Assembly (NCBI GenBank): GCA_050084985.1
Contig: JBITNC010000001.1
Span: forward strand, 158,844,001-158,908,000
Source of the DNA: Nageia nagi
Lineage: Eukaryota; Pinophyta
Direction of reading: 5' to 3'
DNA length: 64,000 bases
Positions within the stretch are counted from its first letter, which is position 1, and each line of letters starts with the position of its first letter. The notes below the pieces were generated by a model that saw nothing but the letters and a program-made list of their open reading frames with translations, was not told the origin of the DNA and did no database searches. Shown here in pieces: positions 48,137 to 58,451 of this stretch. The translations under genes and the position numbers were made by a program.

Positions 48137-50401
48137 CTAGAATCTCCTACTAGAGCCCCCTCCCCCTACACTAGAGCTGGTAGCCCTGCTAGATGTGCCA
48201 CCCCCGCACCGTGCCTTATACTTCTCTGCACGTGCTTTCTCCTCACCGATCTGTCTCTCGACCTGGTGAAGCTGCTCATAGAGGGCCTTGACCTCCTTGT
48301 TGGCTACTTGTAGGTCCTGATAGATCCCAATATAATCTCCTCCTTCGAATCGTAGATGACCCTGTAGCTCTCTAATCTCCTCATCCTTTTGACTGATTTG
48401 GCCACGTAGCCTAGCCATCTCGACCTTAGGATCTGTGACATAGCATAAATATATCATGTTAATCCTTAGCATATCATAAAAAGTAGAAAATCAAAGTAAA
48501 GCAAAAGTGAAAATAGGTTACCATTGTCATCCTCATCGTAGTCTTCCTCCTCCCAATCTGTATCCGTCTCATACTCAGGTTCATACTCATCCTGGTCTGG
48601 ATCGATCTCCTCATTATCGTCATGACCTGCATCTAGAGACATGTCGCGAGCATATGTCGGGCTACTCTCTCCTCCCCACCCTCCCGTCATGAAGGGAGTG
48701 TCCCATCTGGTCTCTGTGTCCCCTGTGTCTTCATCCTCCCATGCATCATCACCTGAGTTGACATCATGAATGCCTATGTAGTGAGGACGGTGCATCCTCC
48801 ACCAGTTTAGATAGTCCTTCGTGTGATCAAGTCCATCTATGTCATCATCGACCCCATAGTCGGAGTCCTCGCTAGGGGACTCCCAATCTGAGTCCCATTC
48901 AGGTACTGGCTCATAATCCTCTGGGAGATGCCTGCTATGGTAGTAGCGCACCACTATCTTGCAGTCATTCGGTATGCCCTACTGGAGGCCAAACTGACGG
49001 AGTACCCGCTCTGGCCTGTATAGCTCCACTAGTGCCCTACGTGCCTATACGTATGTAGGGTGTCTCACCCATGCCATCTCCTATATGTCCTCCTCCCACT
49101 TTGGTACACCTCCCTGATAGGGACACCAGTATATCTGTGACTCCTGTAGTAGGTCAAACTGGACCTACCATCCCTCTAGGTCCATGCTAGGAAAATTTGG
49201 TCCCTTTATTATAGCCCACCGTTGCCAGGTAGGTACATCATCTGGCTGGTCTTGGGGTAATGTCATCAGTCTAGAAATGATGATGTGATCATATGCCCAC
49301 ACCTGCAGTATCATAGAATGAGCTACCTATCTCCCCCCTCTCTCCACCTCTACAAAGTCATGGAGGTCATGATAGAGTTATGCCAGTATTATGAGGCACC
49401 ATGCATACTGCTGCCTGTGTGTCACCATGTCTTGTATGATAGGAACCATGCCCATAGGGAAGGTCTCACTACTCTTGTCTGGATAGACAATAGCATCTAG
49501 AAGACAAGCAATGAGGAGCCTCATCCGTAGGTCACCCCGTGCTGGAGGATACTCTGACACATGTCTCACTAAGGACACACCCCTCTTCCTGTGATTTACT
49601 TCATCTGACCCTATCAGCCATGTAGCCCATATCTCTACCTATTCTAGGCTAGGAACAAGAACCATGTTCACTAGCCTCCCCCTGATAGGAAGCCTAGTGA
49701 TCCTGTAGATATCCTCTAGTGTTACTGTGATCTCACTAGTTGGAAGGTGAAAGGTGTTGGAGTTTGGATCCCACCTCTCCATCAAAGTTGTCAACATGTT
49801 GCGGTCATGAAACACATAATCAGCAAATGCAAGGTAGCTGAAGGAAATATCCTCTAGTATACTCTAGGCTTCATCAATTTGTGGCCACTGTTGGGCAGTG
49901 GTGAAGGTGGCACTCTTGTCGGATGGTCGCATAAGGTATGAACGATTCTGCAAGAAAAGGGTGATAGAAAGCAAGTTAGTATCAAGGTATGAAACAAAGA
50001 TAGCAAAAATAGTACTGGTAAAGAGGACTGCCCACAGTCTAGAGCAAGTGAAAAGGACCACCCATGATCCAAACTAGGGCAGAAAGGACTGCCAGCGATC
50101 TTATTTTCATGCATGAAGGTCGATGAAATTCGAGGTACAGGTTTGTACGGATGAGCATAGTACAGCCATGATACCAAAAATTCAAAAAATAGAATAAAAA
50201 GGGAAAAATGATGGGCTAGGGTATTCAATAGGAAAACCCTAGGGGCAATTTGGAAAACCAGTATGTAGGCAGCTAAAATATAAAGATAAGCAAAAGCATA
50301 GCAAGGAAAAGGTAGAAGATGTAATGTACCTGATGACCAGCAGGAGAATCAGCTACTAAGGTAGCTCTGTGTCCATCCCGATGTGTGATTGGCAGGGCCA
50401 T
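48137..50401 (-). pseudogene. Plant mobile domain (PMD, MAIN-like) gene, antisense in the LTR element, eight in-frame stops
   Basis: Three exons are inferred: 50330-50401 (MALPITHRDGHRATLVADSP), 48522-49947 and 48137-48432, joined at GT/AG sites across introns of 382 and 89 bp. The total is 598 codons in one consistent frame. The PMD is in exon 2: DRNMLTTLMERWDPNSNTFH, LPTSEITVTLEDIYRITRLP, LIACLLDAIVYPDKS, VAHSMILQVWAYDHIIISRL and RPERVLRQFGLQ. A strongly acidic region follows (48570-48950) and then a coiled-coil C-terminus (VANKEVKALYEQLHQVERQI) with a Gly/Ser tail. PMD proteins act in gene silencing and genome integrity in plants and also occur in transposons. Stops: TAG at 49864-49866, 49639-49641, 49327-49329, 49165-49167, 49081-49083, 49045-49047 and 48979-48981; TAA at 49378-49380. 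No frameshift was seen. Confidence 0.85.
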
Positions 50402-50545
50402 AGCATGCAGCACAGCAGTACAAGAAATATCACCTAGTGATAACAACAAAATCACCAGCTAAACCTCTCTGACTCAGTCTCTCAAGCTTTAAGATGCTCC
50501 CAGCTATGAAAATGATAGGGTGAACAAATGAGGAAGGGTGGGGCC

Positions 50546-50554
50546 CCTTTTATA
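50546..50554 (-). promoter_or_regulatory. TATA-like box of the antisense PMD gene
   Basis: The minus strand reads TATAAAAGG, about 145 bp upstream of the predicted ATG at 50401. It points to a promoter independent of the LTR. Confidence 0.55.
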
Positions 50555-50877
50555 GAAAGGTTAGGGTACACACTTCAAGACAAATTTTGATTTGAGCATT
50601 TGGTATAAGTGGACAAGCAACCAAGTATCAATCTAGAATCTAGGGATGATTCGCAGAGACCTGATCTTCACAGTTTTCATTGATTCCTTAAGAAAAGGAT
50701 TGCTCACAGCCTTGGATGAAGATCACCAGCATTCTAAGTCTACCAGAAAGGATCGCCCGCATTCCTTTATCTAGAAAATCAGCTTATCTAAGTATCACGG
50801 GTGCATCACAGGTGCCTGATCAACGTTATATCTAGGAGAATATTGCTTTGAGTTTCATTTTTATAGACCTATGTTGT
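50555..50877. other. Upstream region of the antisense gene with recurring GGAYYGCCC-like motif
   Basis: No coding sequence. It contains two copies of the degenerate motif discussed in the findings ('aaaggattgctcacagcc', 'aaaggatcgcccgcattcc') and ends at the start of the first tandem array. Confidence 0.4.
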
Positions 50878-51250
50878 CAGCTTATCATGTCTCTATGGGT
50901 GGAGTTCCAGCTCCCGATGTCAGCTTATCATGTCTCTATGGGTGGAGTTCCAGCTCCCGTTATCAGCTTATCATGTCTATGGGTGGAGTTCCAGCTCCCG
51001 TTATTAGTTTATCATGTCTATGGGTGGAGTTCCAGCTCCTGTTATCAGCTTATCATGTCTATGGGTGGATTCCAGCTCTCATTATCAGCTTATCATGTCT
51101 ATGGGTGGAGTTCCAGCTCCCATTATCAGCTTATCATGTCTATGAGTGGAGTTCCAGCTCCCATTATCAGCTTATCATGTCTATGAGTGGAGTTCCAGCT
51201 CCCATTATCAGCTTATCATGCCTCTTGGTGGAGTTTCAGCTCCATTAGTT
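50878..51250 (+). repeat. Tandem array A, about nine units of 40-43 bp
   Basis: Units start cagcttatcatgtctatggg at 50878, 50921, 50964, 51005, 51046, 51086, 51127, 51168 and 51209. The first two are 43 bp (a tctc duplication) and most of the rest 41 bp. Mutations are shared by neighbouring units, so the array grew by local duplication. Confidence 0.95.
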
Positions 51251-51725
51251 TATCATTATTTTGCAAGGTTCGGTTCTTATGCAACTGCAGTACACCTCTT
51301 GGTGCGAAGGCTCAGTTGTGTGGAACTTAGCTCTCCCTTCTCAGCTTATCATTATTTTGTGGGGTTCGGTTCTTATGCAACTGCAGTACACCTCTTGGTG
51401 CGAAGGCTCAGTTGTGTGGAACTTAGCTCTCCCTTCTCAACTTATCATTATTTTGCAGGGTTTAGTTCTTATGCAACTACAGTACACCTCTCGATGCGAA
51501 GGCTCGGTTGTGTAGAACTTAGCTCTCCCTTATCAGCTTATCACTTGTTTTACGGAGTTTGGTTCTTATGCAACTGTAGTACACCTCTTGGTGTGAAGGC
51601 TCAGTTGTGTGGAACTTAGCTCTCCCCTATGAGCTTATCATTGTTTTGCAGGGTTCAGTTCTTATGCAACTGCAGTACACCTCTTGGTACGAAGGCTCAG
51701 TTGTGTGGAACTTAGCTCTCCCCCA
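51251..51725 (+). repeat. Tandem array B, five units of about 96 bp
   Basis: Units begin 'tatcattattttg' or a variant at 51251, 51347, 51443, 51539 and 51636 and contain 'cttatgcaactgcagtacacc' and 'gttgtgtggaacttagctctc'. The array directly follows array A and shares its 'cagcttatca' start. Confidence 0.95.
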
Positions 51726-51905
51726 TGTGTGGTCATGGTTATCATGTCTTGTCTTGTGATGTGGTCTTGGCAAGATGTTGTCAGGTCATCATGCGTGTCA
51801 TCATGGTTGTCATGTCTTATCTTGTGATGTGGTCTTGGCAAGATGTTGTCAGGTCATCATGTGTGTCATCATGGTTGTCATGTATTGTCTTATCAGGTCA
51901 TCTGT
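51726..51905 (+). repeat. Tandem array C, about 2.5 units of 68 bp
   Basis: 'gatgtggtcttggcaagatg' recurs 68 bp apart (near 51759 and 51827), each followed by 'ttgtcaggtcatcatg'. A third partial unit decays into 'tcaggtcatc' fragments to about 51960. Confidence 0.85.
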
Positions 51906-52225
51906 TAGGTCATCGTCATGTGTGTTGTCCGATTTATCGTCATGGGTCATCAGCATTGCGGTAAGATTATCAGCTTATCAGATTATCAGATATATCAGGC
52001 TATCACCTCCTATGGAAAAATGCAAGGGGCAAGTATGCCCAAGGTAATATCAAAAGGGAGTTTTCTCAACCTATATCTAGTACTAATAAGCTTTATCATG
52101 ATGTTGTTTAAGTTTAGAATGGTTAGTGTTTATCATTGCTTATCAAAATTGTTTGCTATGATGTTGTGTTTTTACTTTGAATGCAAAATCTCAACTCACC
52201 TCATGTTTCTTTCGATTTCACATCC

Positions 52226-52238
52226 AAAGTGGGGCATC
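52226..52238 (+). other. Polypurine tract
   Basis: AAAGTGGGGCATC abuts the 3' LTR and closely resembles the common Ty3/gypsy tract AAAGTGGGGGC. Confidence 0.85.
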
Positions 52239-53088
52239 TATTAACACATAAAAATGAATTTATGTTTTTAAATCAATAAATTAATGAAATATGCTTGGCT
52301 TAAATATATGTCTTAAATGCATTAAAGTGATAATATCAATGTTTGCCTTGAATATGAATTTTATAATGATTATCTTGAATATTGCATGGATTATCTTGAA
52401 TATTGCATGAATTATCTTGTTATTGGTGTGTTTATCTTGAATATTGTGAATTATCCTTATTTATGTAGATGCATGCTGACCCATGGGTTGTATTATCTAT
52501 TATCTATATAAATAAGGGATCTAATAGTAAGTCCACATAACAAGGATACACACGATCCCGCGTATGGTCTTGTAAGTGGCAACCCCTTAAGGTATCTCTT
52601 GGTACCGCCTACAAGGCTGTGGTTTGTGTGCTTCCTTTCGTGAGCTATCCTAACATGTACGATCTATTCTGATATCATACTGCTACCCGAGACATCCATA
52701 TTGAAGTTCTGGACTTGATCAAGAAGTTAAGAATCATCAAATGAAGGCCACCGATGCTCCTTTGCGAATGAAAGAACATTGTCGGTGCTCTTATATCACT
52801 GAAATGGACTGCCCACGGTCCTCTTTCTGCATCTTCATAGGTCATTACATTGGTGGAAAGGCAGCTCATCAATACATTGCCAATATCTTAATCTTTTGTT
52901 GTCAGGTACGTTCCATGAGGTAAGTACACAAATTACAGTCTTGGTTGGTACAATTACATTTCTGAATTGGTTATTTTGTTTATTGTTATCTAGAATAAAT
53001 TGCTATCCGTAGCTTAAATACAAATAATATTGAGTTTGTAGATATTTGCTTATTTACTTATTTGCACGCTCAATTTTATTTGTAAACA
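52239..53088 (+). mobile_element. 3' LTR, 850 bp
   Basis: Starts TATTAACAC (TG of the 5' copy changed to TA) and ends TTGTAAACA. CATAC follows at 53089-53093. Confidence 0.97.
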
Positions 53089-53093
53089 CATAC
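53089..53093. other. Target site duplication CATAC, right
   Basis: Identical to 45590-45594. Confidence 0.95.
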
Positions 53094-54812
53094 TTGAACT
53101 TATGGTACTTGTGGAATACAAATTTTAAAAGTTAAGAGAGATTTTAAACATCATCACAAAAATTATGAAATAATAATTTGCCTTAGAGAAATCAAATGTG
53201 GGAAAAATTCTAGGCAAAAATCTCTACTATATTATGAAGAGGTGAGTAAAATAGTGGCCTTTCTTCAAAATGCCACTAATAGGAACAAACACAAGGTCTC
53301 CAAAAATCCAATAGATTTGCTTTTAATACTCTCAATACTCAAGAAACAAGCTCACAATATCTCTTACAATAATTCTCATATCACACTTGCATAGAATCTT
53401 ACAATTTCTTATGCTTTTTGCATTCTCCACCAATAATTAGCTATCTTCCTCTCAGGAATTCATTCTTCTTATTAGAATGTATGTGTGTCTACTTTACAAG
53501 TTGATGGATTCTCTCTACATTCAACTCTTTATGGAGATCTCAACACACTATAGAGTACTACACAAATTACCCACTTACAAATGCTTTTTCATGGAGTCTT
53601 TACAAATACAAACTCCATGACCATATAGGCTTCTTAAAATGTCTCTCATGCACTATATCATGGCTTGTGTGTATGTCATTTTTCCACTCTCCATAAGCTC
53701 CCTTTTATAATTTTTAAGGGGATTAAAATGGAAAAAATTGTTACAATAAAATATTCCTCTCCTATGAATTATTTATCTTCATCACCAACTACACAATCTG
53801 AATTATATCCCTTTTAGCATTTAGCTTTATCAACATTTAATTTGAGAAGGTTTTTTTTGGATAGTAGTAATAAAATATAATTATTATCTATCTACTCTTT
53901 TATTTTCTCTCAAAATAACTTAAAATAGTCATTTAGAAAATATTTGGGAAATTACAAAAGTTTGAATGACACATACATGTTTTACAATAAATAAAAAATA
54001 AAATACCATCCAAAAATACCCCAACTCCTTAGTATAATGGGTGGATCTAATGATATGTTACCATGTGGCATTTAAAAATGTAAAAAAGGAAGTCAAACAA
54101 GGTGTTATAAGTAGTATGTGCTTCCAATAGAGTTTTTATACTCTTTCATGATATCACCTTTGTATAGGCTATAATGGCTCCATATAAGTAGGGTCTTCAA
54201 ACTCCTCATGTTGACTCTACTAAATAATCTCTACATGGCCTTCATTGCATATCATCTCCTTTATGCATATTGTCCACATCATTGGCCATGGGCATCCTTT
54301 GACTCCATGTTTTTTGCTAATTAGTAACTCTTTTCCAAATGTATGGGTCTATATTAGCTATGCTCATATGGATATTACATTTTCACATGGATGTTAGCAA
54401 TTCAATCTACTCCACGCACCTATGATTCTCCTCCATTGGTCATCTATATATATATATTTCTAAAACCTTTTGATTTAAATAAATCGAATCAAACTTCAAA
54501 GCTATATAAAATCCACTTCAAGCATCACATTTTGAAACTGTGAAAGGTTTCAAGAAGCTGGAAGAGAGCTCTTCAACATGAAGATATAAAATCACATTTT
54601 TGAGAATTTTTATTTTTGATTGAATTCCCATTTTATATGACTAACATGATCCATAAAATTTACTTGCTTATGGTATTGTGAGACTCACCATATACAAATT
54701 TCTCACACTTAAACTTCAAGTACTTATGGAATACAAATTCAAAGAGTTAATAGAGATAGTAAATAGCATCACGAAAATTATGAGGCAACAATTTATGATG
54801 GAGAAACCCAAT
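53094..54812. repeat. Anonymous repeat units (rest of the split unit and a second unit)
   Basis: 53094-53834 completes the unit interrupted by the LTR element; 53835-54812 is a further unit of the shorter type, ending at 'gatggagaaacccaatg' where LINE sequence begins. Confidence 0.65.
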
Positions 54813-56900
54813 GAAAATTAAAGTTATTTATTTCTAAAAATTAAATTTGAAAAACCCTATGATCATATAGAATGGCATTTAATAGATTCAATGTTGCAAT
54901 ATTTGGGTTTTGGTTCGAATTTCATTAAAACTCTCAATATATTATTTAATAATGCCTTAATGGTATTATCAATCAATAATTCATATTTTGATTAGATTGG
55001 TCTTTTCCATTAGATTTGTTAGGTTTTCCCACTCACCTTATCACTTTATGTTCTATAAGCTAAGACTTTTGGTTAGCTCCTTACTCTTCAAGTTTCTATT
55101 GGCATGGTTAAGGGAATTGTTCTCCTTAATAATCAAGGGGAACTTGGCAATGGTCACTTTCAATATGACTCTTTCCTAAACTTGTAGGAAGAAGAACAAT
55201 TTATCACATAAGTTCTTAAATTCTTGGATAGCTTCTACAAATCTTCTATGACTAATACACAATGGAGTAATACTTCATGTTATAGATAATGACCAATCCC
55301 CATACCCAATTGGCTTAACCCAAGCTTAACCAATACAAGTGGTACTAGCTACAACCTAGAGAAGCTTATATATTTATAAGCATTCCTTTGCTCTACAACC
55401 TATCATCATCTCCACTTTAGTGATTTTTAGTGCTAAAAGTAGAAAAAGTTAACCATTAGCTTACCAAAAAGCTCTACCTAGCTAGCAAATTTCAATTATG
55501 CTCCAAGGTTTTAGCTACTACTCATGTGCATGATTACTCCTATTGGGTACAATCGTAGGTTTTTATCACATATTATATAAGCTTCTTCATGACTTCATTT
55601 AGTCCAATTCTTATTTGAATAAAGGATTTCATCTTGTAGCGTGTGATGTGTCCTACCTCTCTAAAAGCTCTAGATCGATGGGACTTCTAGATTATTATTA
55701 CTAGGGTATTGTATTGCATGCAAAATGGATATTGTAGGCTATAAAAGGTAATGAAGCTTATAAATTGCTTCTTCACTATTTTATATCTTGTAGTAGCATG
55801 CTAAACTATCAAGCATAGAAAGGTATGTTCTTTGAGTCCCTCCTTGTTACCTTAGTAACTATTAAGATACTTGGATCTTTTATTTTCCATGGTATCTAGT
55901 GAGCTTGGAAATAACTTAAACCCTAGCTTCATTGAAAATATGAATGGTTTAGAAAGTTATTCTTTGTCAACACTTAGAATATTTGAAGATCCATTATTTT
56001 ATAATACCATGGTAATCCTCTTACCTATGTGTAATGGATTCATACCCAATATTATTTTAGAAAATGTATTAGCATAGTGGAAATTTTTTTCATGTTACAC
56101 TATGGAATGGATACCTTGGGAAGAGTTTCATCATACCTTTCATTTATTTGGTACAAACAAGTATATATATGATGCAATCATAACATGCACCCCTCATTCA
56201 ATTTTATATAAAAGTGGTGTTAGATCTTAACATCCTTGGTGGATTGGCTAGGAATGGTATATTAACAATCCATTTGTCAATTACAATGCCAAGTGTGGGT
56301 ATACTTGGCTTTTACCATATTTTCCTATGATTCCTCAATTTGATGAGAAATGAAATTTTATTTTCACTAGAACTAGATAACAAGCTAGGTCTTAGATAGT
56401 TTAGGCTTATTACATTGAGACCAAGAAATGCTCTTTCTACATGGAGCCTATTGTATCAAGGCCTTACTTAAGTGATCAATTGAAGCATCTAGGTTTCATT
56501 AACCTACTATGCCCATTCTACAATATATCTAAGTTTTATTTCCACTTATTTTGGGCCCATGAGAATGCCAAAAGTGCATGGAGGTGAATTTGTATTATCT
56601 TTATATTATTTATACTAGTCACCTCTTAGAAATAGGCATTATTGGGTGATGTTTTTACCTTCACTCTCCCATTGCATGAAGTGTGGAATATTATTTTAGT
56701 TAGCATTTTCTATTATTTATGGAAATCTCTTAATAGTATCATTTTTTCTTAACAATTTATATTATTTCTTTTTTCTTTCTAACAAGATGCCAATGTTTCA
56801 TAAGTTATAGCTATAAATTTGTATTTGGATAAAAAAGTGGTGTTGGAGTTGGAGCACCTTCACACTCTTTTAGATTATTAGGAAAATGTCTCATGTATTG
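54813..56900 (+). pseudogene. LINE ORF2 remnant: RT palm to zf-RVT
   Basis: The plus strand from about 54840 reads as a LINE reverse transcriptase: PYDH.IEWH.IDSMLQYLGF, SNFIKTLNILFNNALMVLSI, 'GLFH' and FPLTLSLYVL, then IVLLNNQGELGNGHFQYDSF. The C-terminal region continues through ENAKSAWR near 56560-56585 (zf-RVT, with LKHLGFINLLCPFYNISKF upstream) to LLGDVFTFTLPLHEVWNIIL and 'HLHTLLDY'. In active LINEs this protein copies element RNA at a nicked target. Stops and frameshifts are frequent and the 5' part (endonuclease) is absent. The part from 55950 onward is duplicated at 27870-28800. Confidence 0.7.
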
Positions 56901-57855
56901 TGAGTTGAATCCCTTGACATTATTCATCCTAGGATAATTTTAGGTCTCATTCATGCCACAACCATCGTCATGTGTGAGCTCAATCCTTTGAGCACCATAA
57001 ATTGCAATTGCTACTAATTGGAAATTCTTGGCATACTGCAAGAAACAACTCCTTCCATGTAGAAGGTTTGGATGTGCAACCAAAGTCTTTTGAACCCATG
57101 GTAGGTTGGAGTGATAATGATTTCTAGGAGACAATATGGTCATCGCGATATTGCCAAATACATACCAAAATATCATGGATGATGAGGACCTCCCTCTTGC
57201 TTGCACATCTCTTAATTTGATCTAAGTTTTACTTAGTTGGATTTTAATGTCTTATTTTAGTGGCCAAGGGTCATAATGGAGACTTAATTTTTTTTTTCCT
57301 CCTAACCTTTGTTGCCTCCTAACCCACGAGGTTAGTATGAGTCCATATTAAGATGTGATTAAGCCACCCACACCTTTTCTTTATTATAAAATGTTTATAT
57401 TTTATTAATCTAACATCTTTTTATAAAAGAGAATATAAAAGAGAGATGAAAGTTATAAAAGATTTATATTTTATTTTAATTAAATAAAAGACTTATAAAT
57501 TATCAATATTATGGAAATTAATTTTTCAATTCATATGTAGAAAGGTAAAAATTTCATGATACAAGAAAATAACTAAAAAAATAACTTTTAAATTTTTATA
57601 TAAAAATTATAAATACATACAAAAACAAATTCCAATAACCAAAGAATTATAAGAACATCAACTTTACCAAAATATATTGCAACATTTTTTAATAACCAAA
57701 TAAAATCTAATTAAAATTATTAGTTGTAGATAGAGATAGTCAAAGGATAAAATAATATGATTACAATATTTTTCTATCATCAAAGACGATTAAGCTAAAA
57801 ATCAAGACTAAACTCGGGTTTGATGGCTCTCAGACTCGAATTTATTTTCTCAGGC
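56901..57855. repeat. Duplicated non-coding block between LINE tail and IQD copy 4
   Basis: Collinear with 28801-29805. No gene recognised; the last 80 bp before the IQD stop are almost identical in both copies. Confidence 0.7.
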
Positions 57856-58451
57856 TCAATTATTTTCTAAAGAGAAGACGGGAAATCGAGAGGCTTGTTT
57901 GAGGAGCTTTCGGGATCTGACCCGCTCTTGCAGTCTGATGAGAGTCTCCATGCATTGCAACGCCATCCTCGCCTCCCTCCTCACAACAAACCCGCGGAAC
58001 AATGCCTGCAACCTCACCACCGCCTTCAGAGCACGCAATGCCTTCTTTGCCTGCATCGCAAACACAAAACAAAAATAATATCATTTATTTCTTCATCAAG
58101 ATCAGGCAATCGAATGTACGCTTAGTTTAAAGCCTTTGATCTTACGAGATGGCCTCGGTAGGCTGCTTGGATTCTGATGGCGGCACGCTGCTCTACACGC
58201 CACACTTCATTTTCATAGGAGTGGCGATATGCCATATCAATACTCAGCTGTGTAAGATTCAGAACCACTGCCGCGGCTTGGACGGCTACAGCTGCTGCCT
58301 CTGTTGCTGCGGCTGTTGCATGGGCTATCTCCTTTTGACCATCATTCTTTTCATCCTCTTCGCATATCTGAGGGGAATAATATGACCAAGAATGGGAGGA
58401 TTTCATCATCCTCCTCACATGCTGTTTCAGCCAATTTTCAGTCTTTCCCAT
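57856..58451 (-). CDS. Short IQ67-domain (IQD) protein, copy 4, two exons, intact
   Basis: Exon 1 is 58146-58451 and exon 2 is 57856-58050, with a 95-bp intron (GTAAGA donor, CAG acceptor). The product is 166 residues: MGKTENWLKQHVRRMMK, an acidic stretch, the Ala-rich helix, AAIRIQAAYRGHL/AKKALRALK across the splice site, then VVRLQALFRGFVVRREARMA, LQCMETLIRLQERVRSRK and a short tail ending SLENN. An ATG five codons upstream (MHCERMGKT) is in frame, but MGKT is preferred because copy 2 has a stop between the two. Exon 2 is almost identical to copy 2 although the flanking DNA has diverged more, hinting at constraint or recent duplication. Calmodulin binding is expected from the family; the usual long C-terminus is absent. 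Confidence 0.85.

Larger units (their letters stand above)
45595..53088 (+). mobile_element. Non-autonomous Tat-like Ty3/gypsy LTR element with gag and antisense PMD gene
   Basis: The element is 7494 bp with LTRs of 854 and 850 bp, a 5-bp target duplication, a primer-binding-like site and a polypurine tract. Inside are a gag frame, no pol, an antisense three-exon plant mobile domain gene and a 1.1-kb tandem-repeat region. Antisense accessory ORFs of PMD type and tandem repeats before the 3' LTR are known features of the plant Tat lineage (Ogre, Retand and relatives), which is why I place it there. Without pol it would depend on a related element for movement. The hand-compared LTRs differ at about 28 positions plus two small indels, roughly 3 percent. 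Confidence 0.9.

Noticed and set aside
48522-49947. Reassigned or suppressed TAG codons in the PMD gene
   Set aside because: Attractive because the frame is otherwise perfect, but nuclear plant genes use the standard code and the transition-only LTR differences point to deamination. Kept only as a remote alternative.
50878-51250. CRISPR-like array
   Set aside because: Units are contiguous with no unique spacers, and the context is a plant LTR element.
50848-51619. ORFs of 84-157 codons in the tandem arrays
   Set aside because: They are translated repeats open in several frames because the unit lengths avoid stops; no start context or domain.
52741-52923. Small ORF inside the 3' LTR (relative at 46120-46280 in the 5' LTR)
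   Set aside because: It lies in LTR sequence, is not preserved as an ORF in the 5' copy and resembles no protein.
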